Positions 47,580 to 58,342 are shown, numbered from the stretch's first letter. The stretch: 64,000 nucleotides of DNA from Variovorax ginsengisoli (GCF_006438845.1 NZ_RCZJ01000004.1:1-64000), one strand, 5' to 3'. Made by a program: numbers and translations. Notes: a model not told the origin generated them from the letters alone.

Positions 47580-48274
47580 TCGGCATCGTCGTCCCGGCGC
47601 ACAACGAGGAGGCGCACATTGCCGCCAGCGTGGCCGACCTTCGAATGGCGGCCCGCCACCCGGCCTTGCGGGGCGAACCGGTCGAAGTGCTGTTCGTGCT
47701 CGACAGCTGCAGCGACGCGACCGGCCCGATCGCCCTGTCGCTCGGCGTGCGCACATTGACGGTTTCGGCGCGCAACGTGGGCCATGCACGTGCTGCAGGC
47801 GCCCAGGTGCTGCTCGACGAGGGCGCTCGTTGGCTCGCCTTCACCGACGCCGACACGCGCGTTTCGCCAGACTGGCTCGTACGTCAACTCGAACTTCACG
47901 CCGATGCGGTGTGCGGCTCGATCGGCGTGGACGACTGGAGCCTGCACGGTGATTTGGCGGAGTCATTGCGCGCTCATTTCGCGTGCACGTACACCGATGC
48001 AGACAACCACCGGCACATTCACGGCGCCAACCTCGGCGTGTCCGCAGCTGCGTATGTGCGTGCCGGCGGCTTTCCCGCCCTTGCATGCAGCGAGGATGTC
48101 GCCTTGGTCGAGGCCCTTCAGGCCACTGGGGCACGCATCGCTTGGAGCGCCGCACCGCGCGTCTCGACGAGCGCGCGCGTGGATGCACGGGCGCGCGGCG
48201 GCTTCGGGGACACGCTGCTGGCGGTCATCGCTGCGGGGTTCGGGGTCAGCGCGTTGCCGCAATTGGCCGAGTAG
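47576..48274 (+). CDS. Family 2 glycosyltransferase
   Basis: A 232-residue GT-A glycosyltransferase. It starts with a GTG at 47576 that overlaps the methyltransferase stop, giving IGIVVPAHNEEAHIAASVAD at the N-terminus. The nucleotide/metal DxD is in AFTDADTRVSPDWL. Another motif is HGANLGVSAAAYVRAGGFPA. There are no membrane helices, so it is a soluble transferase. It ends the four-gene unit and is followed by the terminator at 48296-48320. Confidence 0.92.
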   Translation: MIGIVVPAHNEEAHIAASVADLRMAARHPALRGEPVEVLFVLDSCSDATGPIALSLGVRTLTVSARNVGHARAAGAQVLLDEGARWLAFTDADTRVSPDWLVRQLELHADAVCGSIGVDDWSLHGDLAESLRAHFACTYTDADNHRHIHGANLGVSAAAYVRAGGFPALACSEDVALVEALQATGARIAWSAAPRVSTSARVDARARGGFGDTLLAVIAAGFGVSALPQLAE

Positions 48275-48295
48275 CCTCGCCAGCGAGCGCCATCG

Positions 48296-48320
48296 AAAAA
48301 GCCCGCCGAAGCGGGCTTTT
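48296..48320. terminator. Bidirectional terminator between the glycosyltransferase and acnB
   Basis: The stem GCCCGC/GCGGGC with loop CGAA is flanked by A5 and T4 tracts. It lies between two convergent genes, 22 bp after the glycosyltransferase stop. Confidence 0.8.
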
Positions 48321-48369
48321 CTGTTCGATCCGGCGGTCGGCGAGTTGCCGCACGCCGTCGAGCTGATCG

Positions 48370-50955
48370 TCAGGCGGCGACGCCGTCGGCCACCGACTGG
48401 TAGTCCTCGATCTTGTCGAAGTTCAGGTACTGATAGATCTGCTCGCTCGACGCATCGAGCACGCCGACGCTCGCCATGTACTCTTCCTTGGTCGGAATGC
48501 GGCCCAGGCGCGAGCAGATGGCGGCCAGCTCCGCGCTGCCGAGGTACACATTGGTGTTCTTGCCCAGGCGGTTCGGGAAATTGCGCGTGCTGGTCGACAT
48601 CACTGTCGCGCCTTCGCGCACCTGCGCCTGGTTGCCCATGCACAGCGAGCAACCCGGCATCTCGGTGCGCGCGCCGGCATTGCCGAACACGCCGTAATGG
48701 CCTTCTTCGGTGAGCTGTTGCGCGTCCATCTTCGTCGGCGGCGCGATCCACAGCTTGACCGGGATGTCCCGCTTGCCTTCCAGCAGCTTCGACGCCGCGC
48801 GGAAGTGGCCGATGTTGGTCATGCAAGAGCCGATGAACACCTCGTCGATCTTGGCGCCGGCGACATCGGACAGCGTCTTGACGTCGTCCGGGTCGTTCGG
48901 GCAGGCGCAGATCGGCTCGTGGATGTCGGCCAGGTCGATCTCGATGACGGCCGCGTAGTCGGCGTCGTCGTCGCCCTTGAGCAGCTGAGGGTCCTTGAGC
49001 CAGGCTTCCTGAGCGGCAATGCGGCGAGCCAGCGTGCGGCCGTCGGCGTAACCCTCGGCGATCATCCAGCGCATCAGCGTGATGTTGCTGTTGATGTACT
49101 CGATCATCGGTTCCTTGTTCAGGTGCACCGTGCAGCCGGCGGCCGAGCGTTCGGCCGAAGCATCGCTCAGCTCGAAGGCTTGTTCCACCTTCAGGTCTGG
49201 CAGGCCCTCGATCTCCAGAATGCGGCCGGAGAAGATGTTCTTCTTGCCTTGCTTGGCGACAGTCAGCAGACCCGCCTTGATGGCGTACAGCGGAATGGCA
49301 TTGACCAGGTCGCGCAGCGTGACGCCGGGCTGCATCTTGCCCTTGAAGCGCACCAGCACCGATTCGGGCATGTCCAGAGGCATGACGCCAGTGGCGGCCG
49401 CGAAAGCCACGAGGCCGGAACCGGCCGGGAAGCTGATACCGATCGGGAAGCGGGTGTGGCTGTCGCCACCGGTGCCGACGGTGTCGGGCGTCAGCAGGCG
49501 GTTGAGCCAGCTGTGGATCACGCCGTCGCCCGGACGCAGCGAGACGCCGCCGCGGGTGGCCATGAAGTCCGGCAGCTCGTGGTGCATCTTCACGTCGACC
49601 TTCTTCGGGTACGCCGCGGTGTGGCAGAACGACTGCATGACGAGATCAGCCGAGAAGCCCAGGCAGGCCAGGTCTTTCAGTTCGTCGCGCGTCATCGGGC
49701 CGGTGGTGTCTTGCGAACCCACGCTGGTCATCTTCGGCTCGCAGTAGGTGCCGGGGCGCACGCCCATGCCTTCAGGCAAGCCGCAGGCGCGTCCGACCAT
49801 CTTCTGCGCGAGCGAGAAGCCCTTCTTCGTGTCGACCGGGCTGACCGGCAGGCGGAACAGCGTCGACACCGGCAGGCCCAGCGCTTCGCGCGCCTTGGTG
49901 GTGAGGCCGCGGCCGATGATCAGCGGAATGCGGCCACCGGCGCGCACTTCGTCGAACAGCACGTCGCTCTTCACCGAGAACTCGGCGATGACCTTGCCGT
50001 CCTTGAGCGCCTTGCCTTCGTAGGGACGCAGTTCGACCACGTCGCCCATCTCCATCTGGCTCACGTCGAGTTCGATCGGCAGCGCGCCCGAATCTTCCAT
50101 CGTGTTGTAGAAGATCGGCGCGATCTTGCCGCCCAGGCAGACGCCGCCGAAGCGCTTGTTGGGCACGTACGGGATGTCTTCTCCGGTGAACCACAGCACG
50201 GAGTTGGTGGCGCTCTTGCGCGACGAGCCGGTGCCGACCACGTCGCCGGCGTAGGCCACCAGGTGTCCGCGGGCGCGCAGGTCTTCGATGAACTTGACCG
50301 GGCCGCGCTTGCCGTCTTCTTCCGGCACGATGCCGGGGCGCGCGTTCTTGTGCATCGCCAGCGCGTGCATCGGGATGTCGGGACGCGTCGTCGCATCGGG
50401 TGCGGGCGACAGGTCGTCGGTATTGATTTCGCCTGCCACCTTGAAGATGCTGACGGTGATGCTCTGAGGCACTTCGGGCCGGCTGGTGAACCACTCGGCA
50501 TCGGCCCAGCTCTGCAGCACGGCGATGGCGTTGGCGTTGCCCTTGTCGGCCTTTTCCTTGACGTCGTGGAACTGGTCGAACATCAGCAGCGTCTTCTTGA
50601 GGCCTTCGGCCGCAACGGCGCCGACTTCGGCATCGTCGAGCAGGTCGATCATCGGGCTGATGTTGTAGCCGCCGAGCATGGTGCCGAGCAGCTCCGTGGC
50701 ACGGGCGCGCGACAGCAGAAGGCTCTTCTCGGTGCCGTGCGCCACCGCCGCCAGGTAGCTGGCCTTGACCTTGGCCGCGTCGTCGACGCCGGCGGGCACG
50801 CGGTAGGTGATGAGGTTCAGCAGGAACTCGCCGTCTTTCGACGTCGCGTTCTTCATCAGCTCGATCACTTCGCCGGTCTGCTTGGCGGTGAGGGGCAAAG
50901 GCGGGATACCGAGCGCGGCGCGCTCGGCGACATGGTCAACGTAGGCTTGCAACAT
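48370..50955 (-). CDS. acnB: Bifunctional aconitate hydratase 2 / 2-methylisocitrate dehydratase
   Basis: AcnB is the main TCA-cycle aconitase; it also hydrates 2-methylaconitate. The 861-residue protein has the HEAT-like N-terminal domain ([20 protein letters not shown]) and then the swivel domain with NIDDLSP-type residues ([19 protein letters not shown]). The cluster motifs are [16 protein letters not shown] and [13 protein letters not shown]. The start at 50955 has GGAG upstream. It is followed (on the minus strand, upstream) by the exported protein, CitE-like lyase, tam and mdh. Confidence 0.97.
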   Translation of the reverse strand: MLQAYVDHVAERAALGIPPLPLTAKQTGEVIELMKNATSKDGEFLLNLITYRVPAGVDDAAKVKASYLAAVAHGTEKSLLLSRARATELLGTMLGGYNISPMIDLLDDAEVGAVAAEGLKKTLLMFDQFHDVKEKADKGNANAIAVLQSWADAEWFTSRPEVPQSITVSIFKVAGEINTDDLSPAPDATTRPDIPMHALAMHKNARPGIVPEEDGKRGPVKFIEDLRARGHLVAYAGDVVGTGSSRKSATNSVLWFTGEDIPYVPNKRFGGVCLGGKIAPIFYNTMEDSGALPIELDVSQMEMGDVVELRPYEGKALKDGKVIAEFSVKSDVLFDEVRAGGRIPLIIGRGLTTKAREALGLPVSTLFRLPVSPVDTKKGFSLAQKMVGRACGLPEGMGVRPGTYCEPKMTSVGSQDTTGPMTRDELKDLACLGFSADLVMQSFCHTAAYPKKVDVKMHHELPDFMATRGGVSLRPGDGVIHSWLNRLLTPDTVGTGGDSHTRFPIGISFPAGSGLVAFAAATGVMPLDMPESVLVRFKGKMQPGVTLRDLVNAIPLYAIKAGLLTVAKQGKKNIFSGRILEIEGLPDLKVEQAFELSDASAERSAAGCTVHLNKEPMIEYINSNITLMRWMIAEGYADGRTLARRIAAQEAWLKDPQLLKGDDDADYAAVIEIDLADIHEPICACPNDPDDVKTLSDVAGAKIDEVFIGSCMTNIGHFRAASKLLEGKRDIPVKLWIAPPTKMDAQQLTEEGHYGVFGNAGARTEMPGCSLCMGNQAQVREGATVMSTSTRNFPNRLGKNTNVYLGSAELAAICSRLGRIPTKEEYMASVGVLDASSEQIYQYLNFDKIEDYQSVADGVAA

Positions 50956-51039
50956 CTTTTTTTCTCCGGAAACTGGGACGACGGGCGCAGCGGCGGCAGC
51001 TCTGGCCCAAGCAAGAGCTGCGCCTTTCAACCGCCCTCG

Positions 51040-51645
51040 TTACTTCTTGGCGACGCCGCTCGCTGGCGCGTCGGCACCTTCGAACAGGCTCTTGGGCGGG
51101 TTCTTCTTCATTTCTTCAGCGAAGGCGACCTGGGCCGGCGCCATGCATTCGTCCGCCAGGCGCAGGCCTTCCTTCTGGTTCATCAGCATCGACTTGTTGG
51201 CGATCTGCAGCCACATCGCGCCGGCGCGCGGATCTTCCAGACGGATGGCGCCGGTGCGGCTTTCAACCGGGTGCATGCGGTAACGCGCGCCCTTGGTGGA
51301 CACGGTGAAGAAGCCGGCCTTCTTGTCGTCAGCGGTCACGGTCACGTCGGCGCCGAGTTCGCACTGGATCTTGCCGGTGTGCACGCGCTGGGCCACGGCC
51401 AGGTCGGCTTCGCTCAGTGTGATGTCGGTGCTGGTGTCGATCGGGGTGACTTCTTCCACGGCCTTGGCGGCGCGGCGGGTGACTTGCCGGGTCGGCTTCT
51501 TCGCGGCCGTCTTGGTGGCAGCGGGCTTGGCGGCTGGCTTGGCTGCGGCCTTGGCAGCCGGCTTGGAGGCCGTGGTCTGCGCGGTGGCAACCAGCGGAAG
51601 AGCCAGCGCGGCGGCGGCGATCAGGGCAAAGGTCTTGGAGATCAT
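51040..51645 (-). CDS. Secreted Ala/Lys-rich protein of unknown function
   Basis: A 201-residue protein with a clear Sec signal peptide ([20 protein letters not shown], cleavage near ATA|Q). A low-complexity Ala/Lys/Pro segment follows at about 25-60 (KPAAKAAAKPAAKPAA), then a compact domain with two conserved-looking cysteines (IQCELGADVTV and LADECMAP). It is probably periplasmic. The start overlaps the CitE-like stop (ATGA). A homologous protein next to acnB is common in Comamonadaceae by my recollection, but the function is unknown. Confidence 0.8.
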   Translation of the reverse strand: MISKTFALIAAAALALPLVATAQTTASKPAAKAAAKPAAKPAATKTAAKKPTRQVTRRAAKAVEEVTPIDTSTDITLSEADLAVAQRVHTGKIQCELGADVTVTADDKKAGFFTVSTKGARYRMHPVESRTGAIRLEDPRAGAMWLQIANKSMLMNQKEGLRLADECMAPAQVAFAEEMKKNPPKSLFEGADAPASGVAKK

Positions 51646-52673
51646 CGAGGGTTCCTTGGAGGAGCGGTTGTCTGGGTGTTCGAGGAGGGAAACCAGGCCA
51701 GCGCTTCGTTGGGAAGCGCACGGCCTGTGGCATGGGCGCGCTCGAGCACTTGCCAGAAATGGCGGTAGCTCGCGCGGTCGTGGAGTGTGCCGTCGATGCT
51801 GACGGGCGCCCAGTCCTGGCGCACCGCTGCATCGACGATGCGCGTGGCCAGTTCGATCTGGCCTTCGTCGGGCGCGAAGGCCTCGAGGATCGGGCGGATC
51901 TGGCTGGGGTGAATGCTCCACATACGGGTGTAGCCGAACTCGGCGGCAGCCCGTTTCGCCGCGGCACGCAGAGCCTCGACGTTGCTGAATTCGGTCACGA
52001 CGCAGTGCGAAGGCACCTTGCCGTGGGCATGGGCGGCCGAGGCGATCTCGAGCTTGGCGCGCACGACGAGCGGATGGCTGAACTGTCCGGCCACGCCCAT
52101 GCCGTCGGCCGGAATGGCACCGGCGTGGGCCGAGACGAAGTCCATCAGCCCGAAGCTGAGCGACTGCACGCGCGGATGGGCGGCGATGTCGAAGGCGCGT
52201 TGCACCGCCAGAGGCGATTCGATGAGCACATGCAGCGGCAGTTGCCCGGCGCCGGCGGCATCAAGTGCTGCGGCCGCCTTCTCGACATCGTCGACCGATT
52301 CGACCTTGGGCACCATCAGGTGGCTCAGCCGCTGGCCGGCACGGCCGGCGATGGTGGCGACATCGGCGTCGAAGGCCGCATGGTCGACCGGGTGCACGCG
52401 CACGCCGACGCGCATCGCCGGCGCAGCGGCCAGCGCCAGCCCGGTCACGAGCTCGGCGTGATCGGCCTCTCCGCCCACTGGGGCACCGTCTTCGCAGTCG
52501 AGCGTGACGTCGAACACACAGGCGCCAAATTCCTCGGCCATCTCGGCCTGGAGCGCGAGGCTCTTCTTCATGCGCGCTTCGACGCCGCTGTAGTGATCGC
52601 ATACAGGCAGCACGACGGCGCCGGCCTGCGCGCCCAGGAGCACGTCGCGCGGGGATGGCGACGACGTGCTCAT
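51642..52673 (-). CDS. HpcH/HpaI aldolase / CitE-like lyase family protein
   Basis: A 343-residue protein of the CitE/malyl-CoA lyase superfamily, which cleaves or makes carbon-carbon bonds of acyl-CoA thioesters with Mg2+. Motifs are [20 protein letters not shown] (acidic metal site), [31 protein letters not shown] and [20 protein letters not shown]. The C-terminus has [20 protein letters not shown]. Neighbours (aconitase B, Tam, Mdh) suggest a role in C4-C6 acid metabolism; the specific substrate is not predictable. Overlaps tam by 4 bp. Confidence 0.9.
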   Translation of the reverse strand: MSTSSPSPRDVLLGAQAGAVVLPVCDHYSGVEARMKKSLALQAEMAEEFGACVFDVTLDCEDGAPVGGEADHAELVTGLALAAAPAMRVGVRVHPVDHAAFDADVATIAGRAGQRLSHLMVPKVESVDDVEKAAAALDAAGAGQLPLHVLIESPLAVQRAFDIAAHPRVQSLSFGLMDFVSAHAGAIPADGMGVAGQFSHPLVVRAKLEIASAAHAHGKVPSHCVVTEFSNVEALRAAAKRAAAEFGYTRMWSIHPSQIRPILEAFAPDEGQIELATRIVDAAVRQDWAPVSIDGTLHDRASYRHFWQVLERAHATGRALPNEALAWFPSSNTQTTAPPRNPR

Positions 52674-53443
52674 GCCTTGCGAGCCACGATGAACATGCGC
52701 GGAAACGCCAGGAGCAGCCGGCCGTCTGCGCGCGGCGGATAGGCCTGCGCGACGCGGTGTTCGTAGGTGGCGAGGTAGCTGGCTTTCAGCTCGGCGTCGA
52801 GCGGATCGACGAAGGGCTTGAGCCCCGTGCTGCTGACCCATTCGACGATGGCTGCGGCCGACGCCATGGGGTGCTGATAGACGGTGTGCCAGACGTCGAC
52901 GTGGGCCGCGTCGCGCGCCAGCAGGTCGTAATAGCCACCGATGGAGAGCAGTTCGGTGCGCAGCTTGTCGGCATCCCCGATGGCCGCTTTCCAAGGTGCT
53001 TCGGAAGCAACATCGCGCATCAGGCGATGCGTGGGTTCGGCCCGGTTGTCGGGCATCTGGATGGCGAGCGCGCCACCCGGAGCCAAGGCAGCAAACAGGC
53101 GCGGGATCAACGTTTTGTGATCGGGCACCCACTGCAGGGCTGCATTGGCGTAAATAAGGTCAGGGGCGGCAGCGGGCGTCCAGCGGCCGATGTCGCCCAA
53201 TTCGAACCGGGCCTGCGGCAGGCGCTTGCGCGCACTGACCAGCATGGCCTCGGAGTTGTCGATGCCCAGCACGTCCGCCTGCGGGAAGCGGCGTGCCAGC
53301 AACTCGGTGGAATTGCCGGGCCCGCAGCCGAGGTCGACCACACGGGCCGCCTCAGCCAAAGGAACGCGCGACAGCAGTTCGGCTGCCGGGCGCGTACGCT
53401 CATCCTCGAAGCGGGTGTAGAGCGCAGGGTTCCAATCGAGCAT
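52670..53443 (-). CDS. tam: Trans-aconitate 2-methyltransferase
   Basis: A 257-residue SAM methyltransferase that esterifies trans-aconitate, the toxic by-product of aconitase. SAM motif [21 protein letters not shown], the start [20 protein letters not shown], and [20 protein letters not shown] and [19 protein letters not shown] are diagnostic of Tam. It sits between the CitE-like gene and mdh, linked to the aconitase genes, which fits its role. Confidence 0.95.
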   Translation of the reverse strand: MLDWNPALYTRFEDERTRPAAELLSRVPLAEAARVVDLGCGPGNSTELLARRFPQADVLGIDNSEAMLVSARKRLPQARFELGDIGRWTPAAAPDLIYANAALQWVPDHKTLIPRLFAALAPGGALAIQMPDNRAEPTHRLMRDVASEAPWKAAIGDADKLRTELLSIGGYYDLLARDAAHVDVWHTVYQHPMASAAAIVEWVSSTGLKPFVDPLDAELKASYLATYEHRVAQAYPPRADGRLLLAFPRMFIVARKA

Positions 53444-53457
53444 CGACGTGGGCGTGC

Positions 53458-54447
53458 TTACTTGACGAGGTGGGCGACACCGGCTTGTTCGCCTTGCAGC
53501 TCTTCCAACGTCTTGTTGATGCGTTCCTGGCTAAAAGCGTCGATTTCCAGGCCTTCGACGATCTTGTACTTGCCGCCTTCGGTGGTGACCGGGAAGCCGA
53601 ACATGACGTCCTTCGGAATGCCGTATTCGCCGTTGGACGGCACGCCCATCGTCACCCACTTGCCTTGCGAGCCCAGGGCCCAGTCGCGCATGTGGTCGAT
53701 GGCGGCGTTGGCAGCCGAAGCGGCCGACGACGAACCACGGGCTTCGATGATGGCCGCGCCGCGCTTGCCGACGGTCGGCAGGAAGGTGTTGGCGTTCCAT
53801 TCCTGGTCGTTGATCATCTTGGCGACGCTTTCGCCACCGATGGTCGCGAAGCGGTAGTCGGCGTACATCGTGGGCGAGTGATTGCCCCAGACGGTGAGCT
53901 TTTCGATGTCGGCCACGGCCTTGCCCGTTTTGGCGGCGATCTGACTGGCAGCGCGGTTGTGGTCCAGGCGCAGCATGGCGGTGAAGTTTTCGCGCGGCAG
54001 GTCGGGGGCGCTCTTCATGGCGATGTAGGCGTTGGTGTTGGCCGGGTTGCCCACCACCAGCACCTTGACGTTGCGGCTGGCCACTGCGTTCAGTGCAGCG
54101 CCCTGCGCCGTGAAGATGGCGCCGTTGACGGCCAGCAGTTCGGCACGTTCCATGCCCGGGCCGCGCGGACGCGAACCGACGAGCAGCGCGTAGTCGACGT
54201 CCTTGAAGGCGGTCATCGGATCGCTGTGGGCTTCCATGCCGACGAGCAGCGGGAAGGCGCAGTCGTCGAGTTCCATCATCACACCCTTCAGGGCTTTCTG
54301 CGGACCTTCGACCGGGACTTCGAGCAATTGCAGGATGACCGGTTGGTCCTTGCCCAGCATTTCGCCGGATGCGATGCGGAACAACAGGGCGTAACCGATT
54401 TGGCCGGCGGCACCGGTAACGGCAACGCGAACAGGCTTTTTGCTCAT
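53458..54447 (-). CDS. mdh: Malate dehydrogenase
   Basis: NAD-dependent malate dehydrogenase of the TCA cycle. The 329-residue protein begins [20 protein letters not shown] with the glycine-rich NAD site. It has [51 protein letters not shown] and the catalytic histidine in [16 protein letters not shown]. The length and motifs are of the MDH type 2 of betaproteobacteria. It is divergent from the GntR gene, with a palindrome between. Confidence 0.97.
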   Translation of the reverse strand: MSKKPVRVAVTGAAGQIGYALLFRIASGEMLGKDQPVILQLLEVPVEGPQKALKGVMMELDDCAFPLLVGMEAHSDPMTAFKDVDYALLVGSRPRGPGMERAELLAVNGAIFTAQGAALNAVASRNVKVLVVGNPANTNAYIAMKSAPDLPRENFTAMLRLDHNRAASQIAAKTGKAVADIEKLTVWGNHSPTMYADYRFATIGGESVAKMINDQEWNANTFLPTVGKRGAAIIEARGSSSAASAANAAIDHMRDWALGSQGKWVTMGVPSNGEYGIPKDVMFGFPVTTEGGKYKIVEGLEIDAFSQERINKTLEELQGEQAGVAHLVK

Positions 54448-54585
54448 GGGAAAGACTCCAGAAGGTGGTGAAAACGGTGGCGGCAGGCGCGGGCGGCTGC
54501 CAGGGCCTCGCGGCGAACATGTCCGAGGCGCGGAACCGGCCGGCATTTTAAGCCGATTCGCGATCGTGAGCACGCGCGTCTTATG

Positions 54586-54597
54586 TCTTATATAAGA
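54586..54597. promoter_or_regulatory. Palindromic operator candidate for the GntR regulator
   Basis: The perfect palindrome TCTTATATAAGA lies in the 197-bp mdh-gntR divergent region, 48 bp before the GntR start. It is AT-rich in a GC-rich region and has the size and symmetry of HutC/GntR operators. The regulator probably binds here and controls its own gene and mdh. Confidence 0.55.
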
Positions 54598-54644
54598 TAC
54601 AGCCTCTTCGCGCCCCTCCCGCACACCGCGCGACGCGCCCCGCC

Positions 54645-55400
54645 ATGAACACGCCGACACTCGCCGAGCCCGCCACGCCCTCCTTCAGCCCGCTCTACCA
54701 GCAGATCAAGACCTTGATCCTGCAGAGCCTGCAGGCCGGCGAATGGAAGCCGGGCGAGCCGATCCCGAGCGAAATCGATCTCGCCGCGCGCTTCCGCGTC
54801 AGCCAGGGCACTGTACGCAAGGCCATCGACGAACTCGCCGCCGAGAACCTCGTCGTGCGGCGACAGGGCAAGGGCACGTTCGTGGCGACCCACGCCGAAC
54901 AGCATGTGCAGTACCGCTTCCTGAAACTGGTGCCCGACAGCGGCGACACCGCCGCCGAGGGGCCGGCCGAGCGCACCATCGTCGATTGCCGGCGGCAGCG
55001 GGCTTCGGCAGAGGTCGCACGTGCGCTGGCACTGCGCACCGGCGACCCGGTGCTGCAGGTGCGCCGGGTGCTGGCCTACCGCGGTGTACCGACCATTCTC
55101 GAAGACCTCTGGCTGCCGGGCACGCCCTTCAAGGGACTGACCGCAGAGCGCCTGCGCGCCTCCCGAGGGCCGATGTACGCCATGTTCGAGACCGAGTTTG
55201 GCGTGCGCATGGTGCGCGCCGAGGAAAAAATCCGCGCTGTGCTGCCCGACGCCGAGCAGGCCGTCTTGCTGGACGTCGCGGCCGGCATGCCGCTGTTGAG
55301 CGTCGAGCGCGTTGCGCACACCTACCACGACACGCCCATGGAACTGCGCCGTGGGCTCTATCGCACCCAGACGCACCATTATCGGAACGAACTTGGCTGA
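54645..55400 (+). CDS. GntR family transcriptional regulator (HutC/UTRA type)
   Basis: A 251-residue repressor-type regulator. The N-terminal winged helix (about 17-85) contains [40 protein letters not shown] and [16 protein letters not shown]. The C-terminal UTRA ligand domain (about 100-245) contains [20 protein letters not shown] and [19 protein letters not shown]. Located between mdh and sdhCDABE-gltA, it probably senses a TCA-cycle acid; the ligand is unknown. A divergent palindrome (54586-54597) is the probable operator. Confidence 0.92.
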   Translation: MNTPTLAEPATPSFSPLYQQIKTLILQSLQAGEWKPGEPIPSEIDLAARFRVSQGTVRKAIDELAAENLVVRRQGKGTFVATHAEQHVQYRFLKLVPDSGDTAAEGPAERTIVDCRRQRASAEVARALALRTGDPVLQVRRVLAYRGVPTILEDLWLPGTPFKGLTAERLRASRGPMYAMFETEFGVRMVRAEEKIRAVLPDAEQAVLLDVAAGMPLLSVERVAHTYHDTPMELRRGLYRTQTHHYRNELG

Positions 55401-55404
55401 ACTG

Positions 55405-55475
55405 AAACCACTCCCGAAGCGGCGCACTGCGTGTCGCCGCCGCCCCCTCGAGGGGGGCGCACCCGGCGGCCTGGC
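55405..55475. repeat. GC-rich intergenic hairpin repeat, copy 3
   Basis: The gap between gntR and sdhC contains CCCCCTCGAGGGGGGCG with nearby GGCGGCCTGGC, similar to the elements at 27046 and 34282. The hairpin is perfect over CCCCTCGAGGGG and may act as a terminator of gntR. Confidence 0.45.
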
Positions 55476-55667
55476 CAAGCCAGTTCCACGGGTGCGCTGG
55501 CATCTGGCGCATCGGCCTGACCGCCGCCGACGCGGCTGCATCCGACCATTCCAGTGCGGCGCCGCACCGTCGCACGCTGCTCGATGGTGCATTGCAATAG
55601 AATTTTGCGTTGTTTGCATTTCCGCCAAAGAACAAGCTGTCCCCTCGAAAAAGCAACGAAAGCCCCC

Positions 55668-56114
55668 ATGACCGAGCTTGCCAACACACCCCGTCCGCCG
55701 CGACGCCAGTTCCGCAACATCAACGCCTTTACCGATCTGACCACCTACCGCCTGCCGCCGGCGGGCATCGTGTCGATCCTGCACCGCGTGAGCGGCGCGA
55801 TGATGTTTTTGCTGTTGCCCTTCATCATCTGGATGTTCGACACGTCCGTGTCCTCGGAGATCTCCTTCGCGCGCTTCAAGGCTGCCTTCAATAGCGGCAT
55901 CGGTTTCGCGCCGGGCTGGTTCCTGAAGCTGGTGGCGCTGGCGCTGATCTGGGCTTACCTGCACCACTTCATCGCTGGATTGCGTCACTTGTGGATGGAC
56001 GTGAGCCATGCAGCGGTGAACAAGCAATTTGGTCACAACTCGGCACTCGCCACTTTGGCGATCAGCATCCTGCTGACGCTGGTCCTCGGCGCCAAGCTGT
56101 TCGGCCTGTACTGA
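55668..56114 (+). CDS. sdhC: Succinate dehydrogenase cytochrome b556 subunit
   Basis: Membrane anchor that binds heme b and quinone together with SdhD. The 148-residue protein has NINAFTDLTTYRLPPAGIVS, then ILHRVSGAMMFLLLPFIIWM with the conserved HRxSG motif, and HHFIAGLRHLWMDVSH with the heme histidine. Three membrane helices. First gene of sdhCDABE-gltA. Confidence 0.97.
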   Translation: MTELANTPRPPRRQFRNINAFTDLTTYRLPPAGIVSILHRVSGAMMFLLLPFIIWMFDTSVSSEISFARFKAAFNSGIGFAPGWFLKLVALALIWAYLHHFIAGLRHLWMDVSHAAVNKQFGHNSALATLAISILLTLVLGAKLFGLY

Positions 56115-56127
56115 AAAGGAGTCAAAA

Positions 56128-56493
56128 ATGTCTGTGAACTACGGCGCCAAGCGCATCGTCGTCGGCGCGCATTACGGTCTGCGCGACTGGCTCAGCCAGC
56201 GCGTCACCGGCGCCTTGATGGCCATCTTCACCATCATCCTGCTGGCGCAGGTGATCTTCTCTCGTGGCCCGATCGGCTACGACATCTGGGCCGGTATCTT
56301 TTCGGCTCAATGGATGAAGGTTCTTACCTTCGTGGTGATCGCTTCGATCCTCTACCACGTATGGGTGGGTATGCGCGACATCTGGATGGATTACGTCCAA
56401 CCCGTCGGCATCCGCCTCGCCCTGCAAATTTTCACGATCGTCTGGCTTGTGGGTTGCGCGGGTTGGGCCATTCAAGTGCTCTGGAGACTCTGA
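56128..56493 (+). CDS. sdhD: Succinate dehydrogenase membrane anchor subunit
   Basis: A 121-residue three-helix protein with VGAHYGLRDWLSQRVTGALM, heme-ligand histidine in SILYHVWVGMRDIWMDYVQP and a C-terminal helix. It lies 13 bp after sdhC and 3 bp before sdhA. Confidence 0.96.
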   Translation: MSVNYGAKRIVVGAHYGLRDWLSQRVTGALMAIFTIILLAQVIFSRGPIGYDIWAGIFSAQWMKVLTFVVIASILYHVWVGMRDIWMDYVQPVGIRLALQIFTIVWLVGCAGWAIQVLWRL

Positions 56494-56496
56494 CCG

Positions 56497-58308
56497 ATGA
56501 CTGCTTACACCAAAGACCAAATCACCAAGCGCAAGTTCGACGTCGTCATCGTCGGCGCCGGCGGCTCGGGCATGCGTGCCTCGCTGCAACTGGCGCGCGC
56601 CGGCCTCAACGTGGCCGTGCTCTCCAAGGTGTTCCCGACCCGTTCGCATACGGTCGCCGCGCAAGGCGGCGTGGGTGCATCGCTCGGCAACATGAGCGAG
56701 GACAACTGGCACTACCACTTCTACGACACGATCAAGGGCTCCGACTGGCTCGGCGACCAGGACGCTATCGAGTTCATGTGCCGCGAAGCCCCGAAGGTCG
56801 TCTACGAGCTCGAACACTTCGGCATGCCTTTCGACCGCAACCCCGACGGCACGATCTACCAGCGCCCGTTCGGCGGCCACACGGCCAACTACGGTGAAAA
56901 GCCGGTGCAGCGCGCCTGCGCCGCAGCCGACCGCACCGGCCACGCGATGCTGCACACGCTGTATCAAAAGAACGTCGAGGCCCGCACGCAGTTCTTCGTC
57001 GAGTGGATGGCGCTCGACCTGATCCGCGACGACGAAGGCGACGTGGTCGGCGTGACCGCGCTCGAGATGGAAACCGGCGACCTGCACATCCTGCAGGCCA
57101 AGACCGTGCTGCTGGCCACCGGCGGTGCCGGGCGGATCTTCCAGGCCTCGACCAATGCCTTCATCAACACCGGCGACGGCCTGGGCATGGCCGCACGCTC
57201 GGGCATTCCGCTGCAGGACATGGAGTTCTGGCAGTTCCACCCGACCGGCGTGGCCGGCGCCGGCGTGCTGCTGACCGAAGGCTGCCGCGGCGAAGGCGCC
57301 ATCCTGCTCAACAGCAACGGCGAACGCTTCATGGAGCGCTATGCGCCCACCATGAAGGACCTGGCACCGCGCGACTTCGTGTCGCGCTCGATGGACCAGG
57401 AAATCAAGGAAGGTCGCGGCTGCGGTCCCAACAAGGACTACATCCACATGAAGCTCGACCACCTGGGCGCTGACACCATCCACAAGCGCCTGCCCTCGGT
57501 GTACGAGATCGGCATCAACTTCGCGAACGTCGACGTCACGAAGGAACCGATCCCGGTGGTGCCGACCATCCACTATCAGATGGGCGGCATCCCGACCAAC
57601 ATCAACGGTCAGGTCGTCATCCAGGACGCAGACAACAAGAGCGTTGCGGTCAACGGCCTCTACGCGGTGGGCGAATGCTCCTGCGTGAGCGTGCACGGAG
57701 CGAACCGCCTGGGCACGAACTCGTTGCTCGACCTGCTGGTGTTTGGCCGCGCGGCGGGCAACCACATCGTGGAGTTCAACGACAAGTTGAAGGAGCACAA
57801 GGCGCTGCCGGCCGACGCTGCCGACCGTTCGCTCGCCCGCCTGAACCAGCTTGAAGCATCGACCTCCGGCGAGTACGCGCAGGACGTTGCCAACGAGATT
57901 CGAACGATCATGCAGCAGCATGCGGCGGTCTTTCGCAAGCAGGACTCGATGGATGAAGGCGTCGCCAAGATCGCCGCCGTTCGCGACCGCGTGAACGCGA
58001 TCACGCTCAAGGACAAGTCGCGCGTTTTCAACACTGCCCGCATCGAAGCGTTGGAAGTCGACAACCTGATCGAGGTGGCGCAGGCGACCATGGTTTCGGC
58101 CGCAGCACGCACCGAATGCCGCGGCGCCCACACGGTCGAAGACTACGAGCGGCCGGCAGACGACCCGGTGGCACCACTGGGCCGCAACGACGCCGAGTGG
58201 ATGAAGCACACCCTCTGGCATACCGGCGACAACAAGCTGACTTACAAGCCGGTCCGCCTGCAGCCGCTGACGGTCGATTCGGTGCCGCCGAAAGTTCGCA
58301 CCTTCTAA
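56497..58308 (+). CDS. sdhA: Succinate dehydrogenase flavoprotein subunit
   Basis: The FAD-bearing catalytic subunit, oxidising succinate to fumarate. The 603-residue protein has [40 protein letters not shown] (covalent-FAD histidine), [20 protein letters not shown] and the active-site arginine region [17 protein letters not shown]. The C-terminus includes [20 protein letters not shown]. Standard length for the family. Confidence 0.98.
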   Translation: MTAYTKDQITKRKFDVVIVGAGGSGMRASLQLARAGLNVAVLSKVFPTRSHTVAAQGGVGASLGNMSEDNWHYHFYDTIKGSDWLGDQDAIEFMCREAPKVVYELEHFGMPFDRNPDGTIYQRPFGGHTANYGEKPVQRACAAADRTGHAMLHTLYQKNVEARTQFFVEWMALDLIRDDEGDVVGVTALEMETGDLHILQAKTVLLATGGAGRIFQASTNAFINTGDGLGMAARSGIPLQDMEFWQFHPTGVAGAGVLLTEGCRGEGAILLNSNGERFMERYAPTMKDLAPRDFVSRSMDQEIKEGRGCGPNKDYIHMKLDHLGADTIHKRLPSVYEIGINFANVDVTKEPIPVVPTIHYQMGGIPTNINGQVVIQDADNKSVAVNGLYAVGECSCVSVHGANRLGTNSLLDLLVFGRAAGNHIVEFNDKLKEHKALPADAADRSLARLNQLEASTSGEYAQDVANEIRTIMQQHAAVFRKQDSMDEGVAKIAAVRDRVNAITLKDKSRVFNTARIEALEVDNLIEVAQATMVSAAARTECRGAHTVEDYERPADDPVAPLGRNDAEWMKHTLWHTGDNKLTYKPVRLQPLTVDSVPPKVRTF

Positions 58309-58342
58309 GCACCCCCCAAGAAAAACATCAAAGGTCAACACG

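Noticed and set aside
48697-51768. A 1023-codon open frame antisense to acnB
   Set aside because: Low-complexity shadow translation, contradicted by acnB on the other strand.
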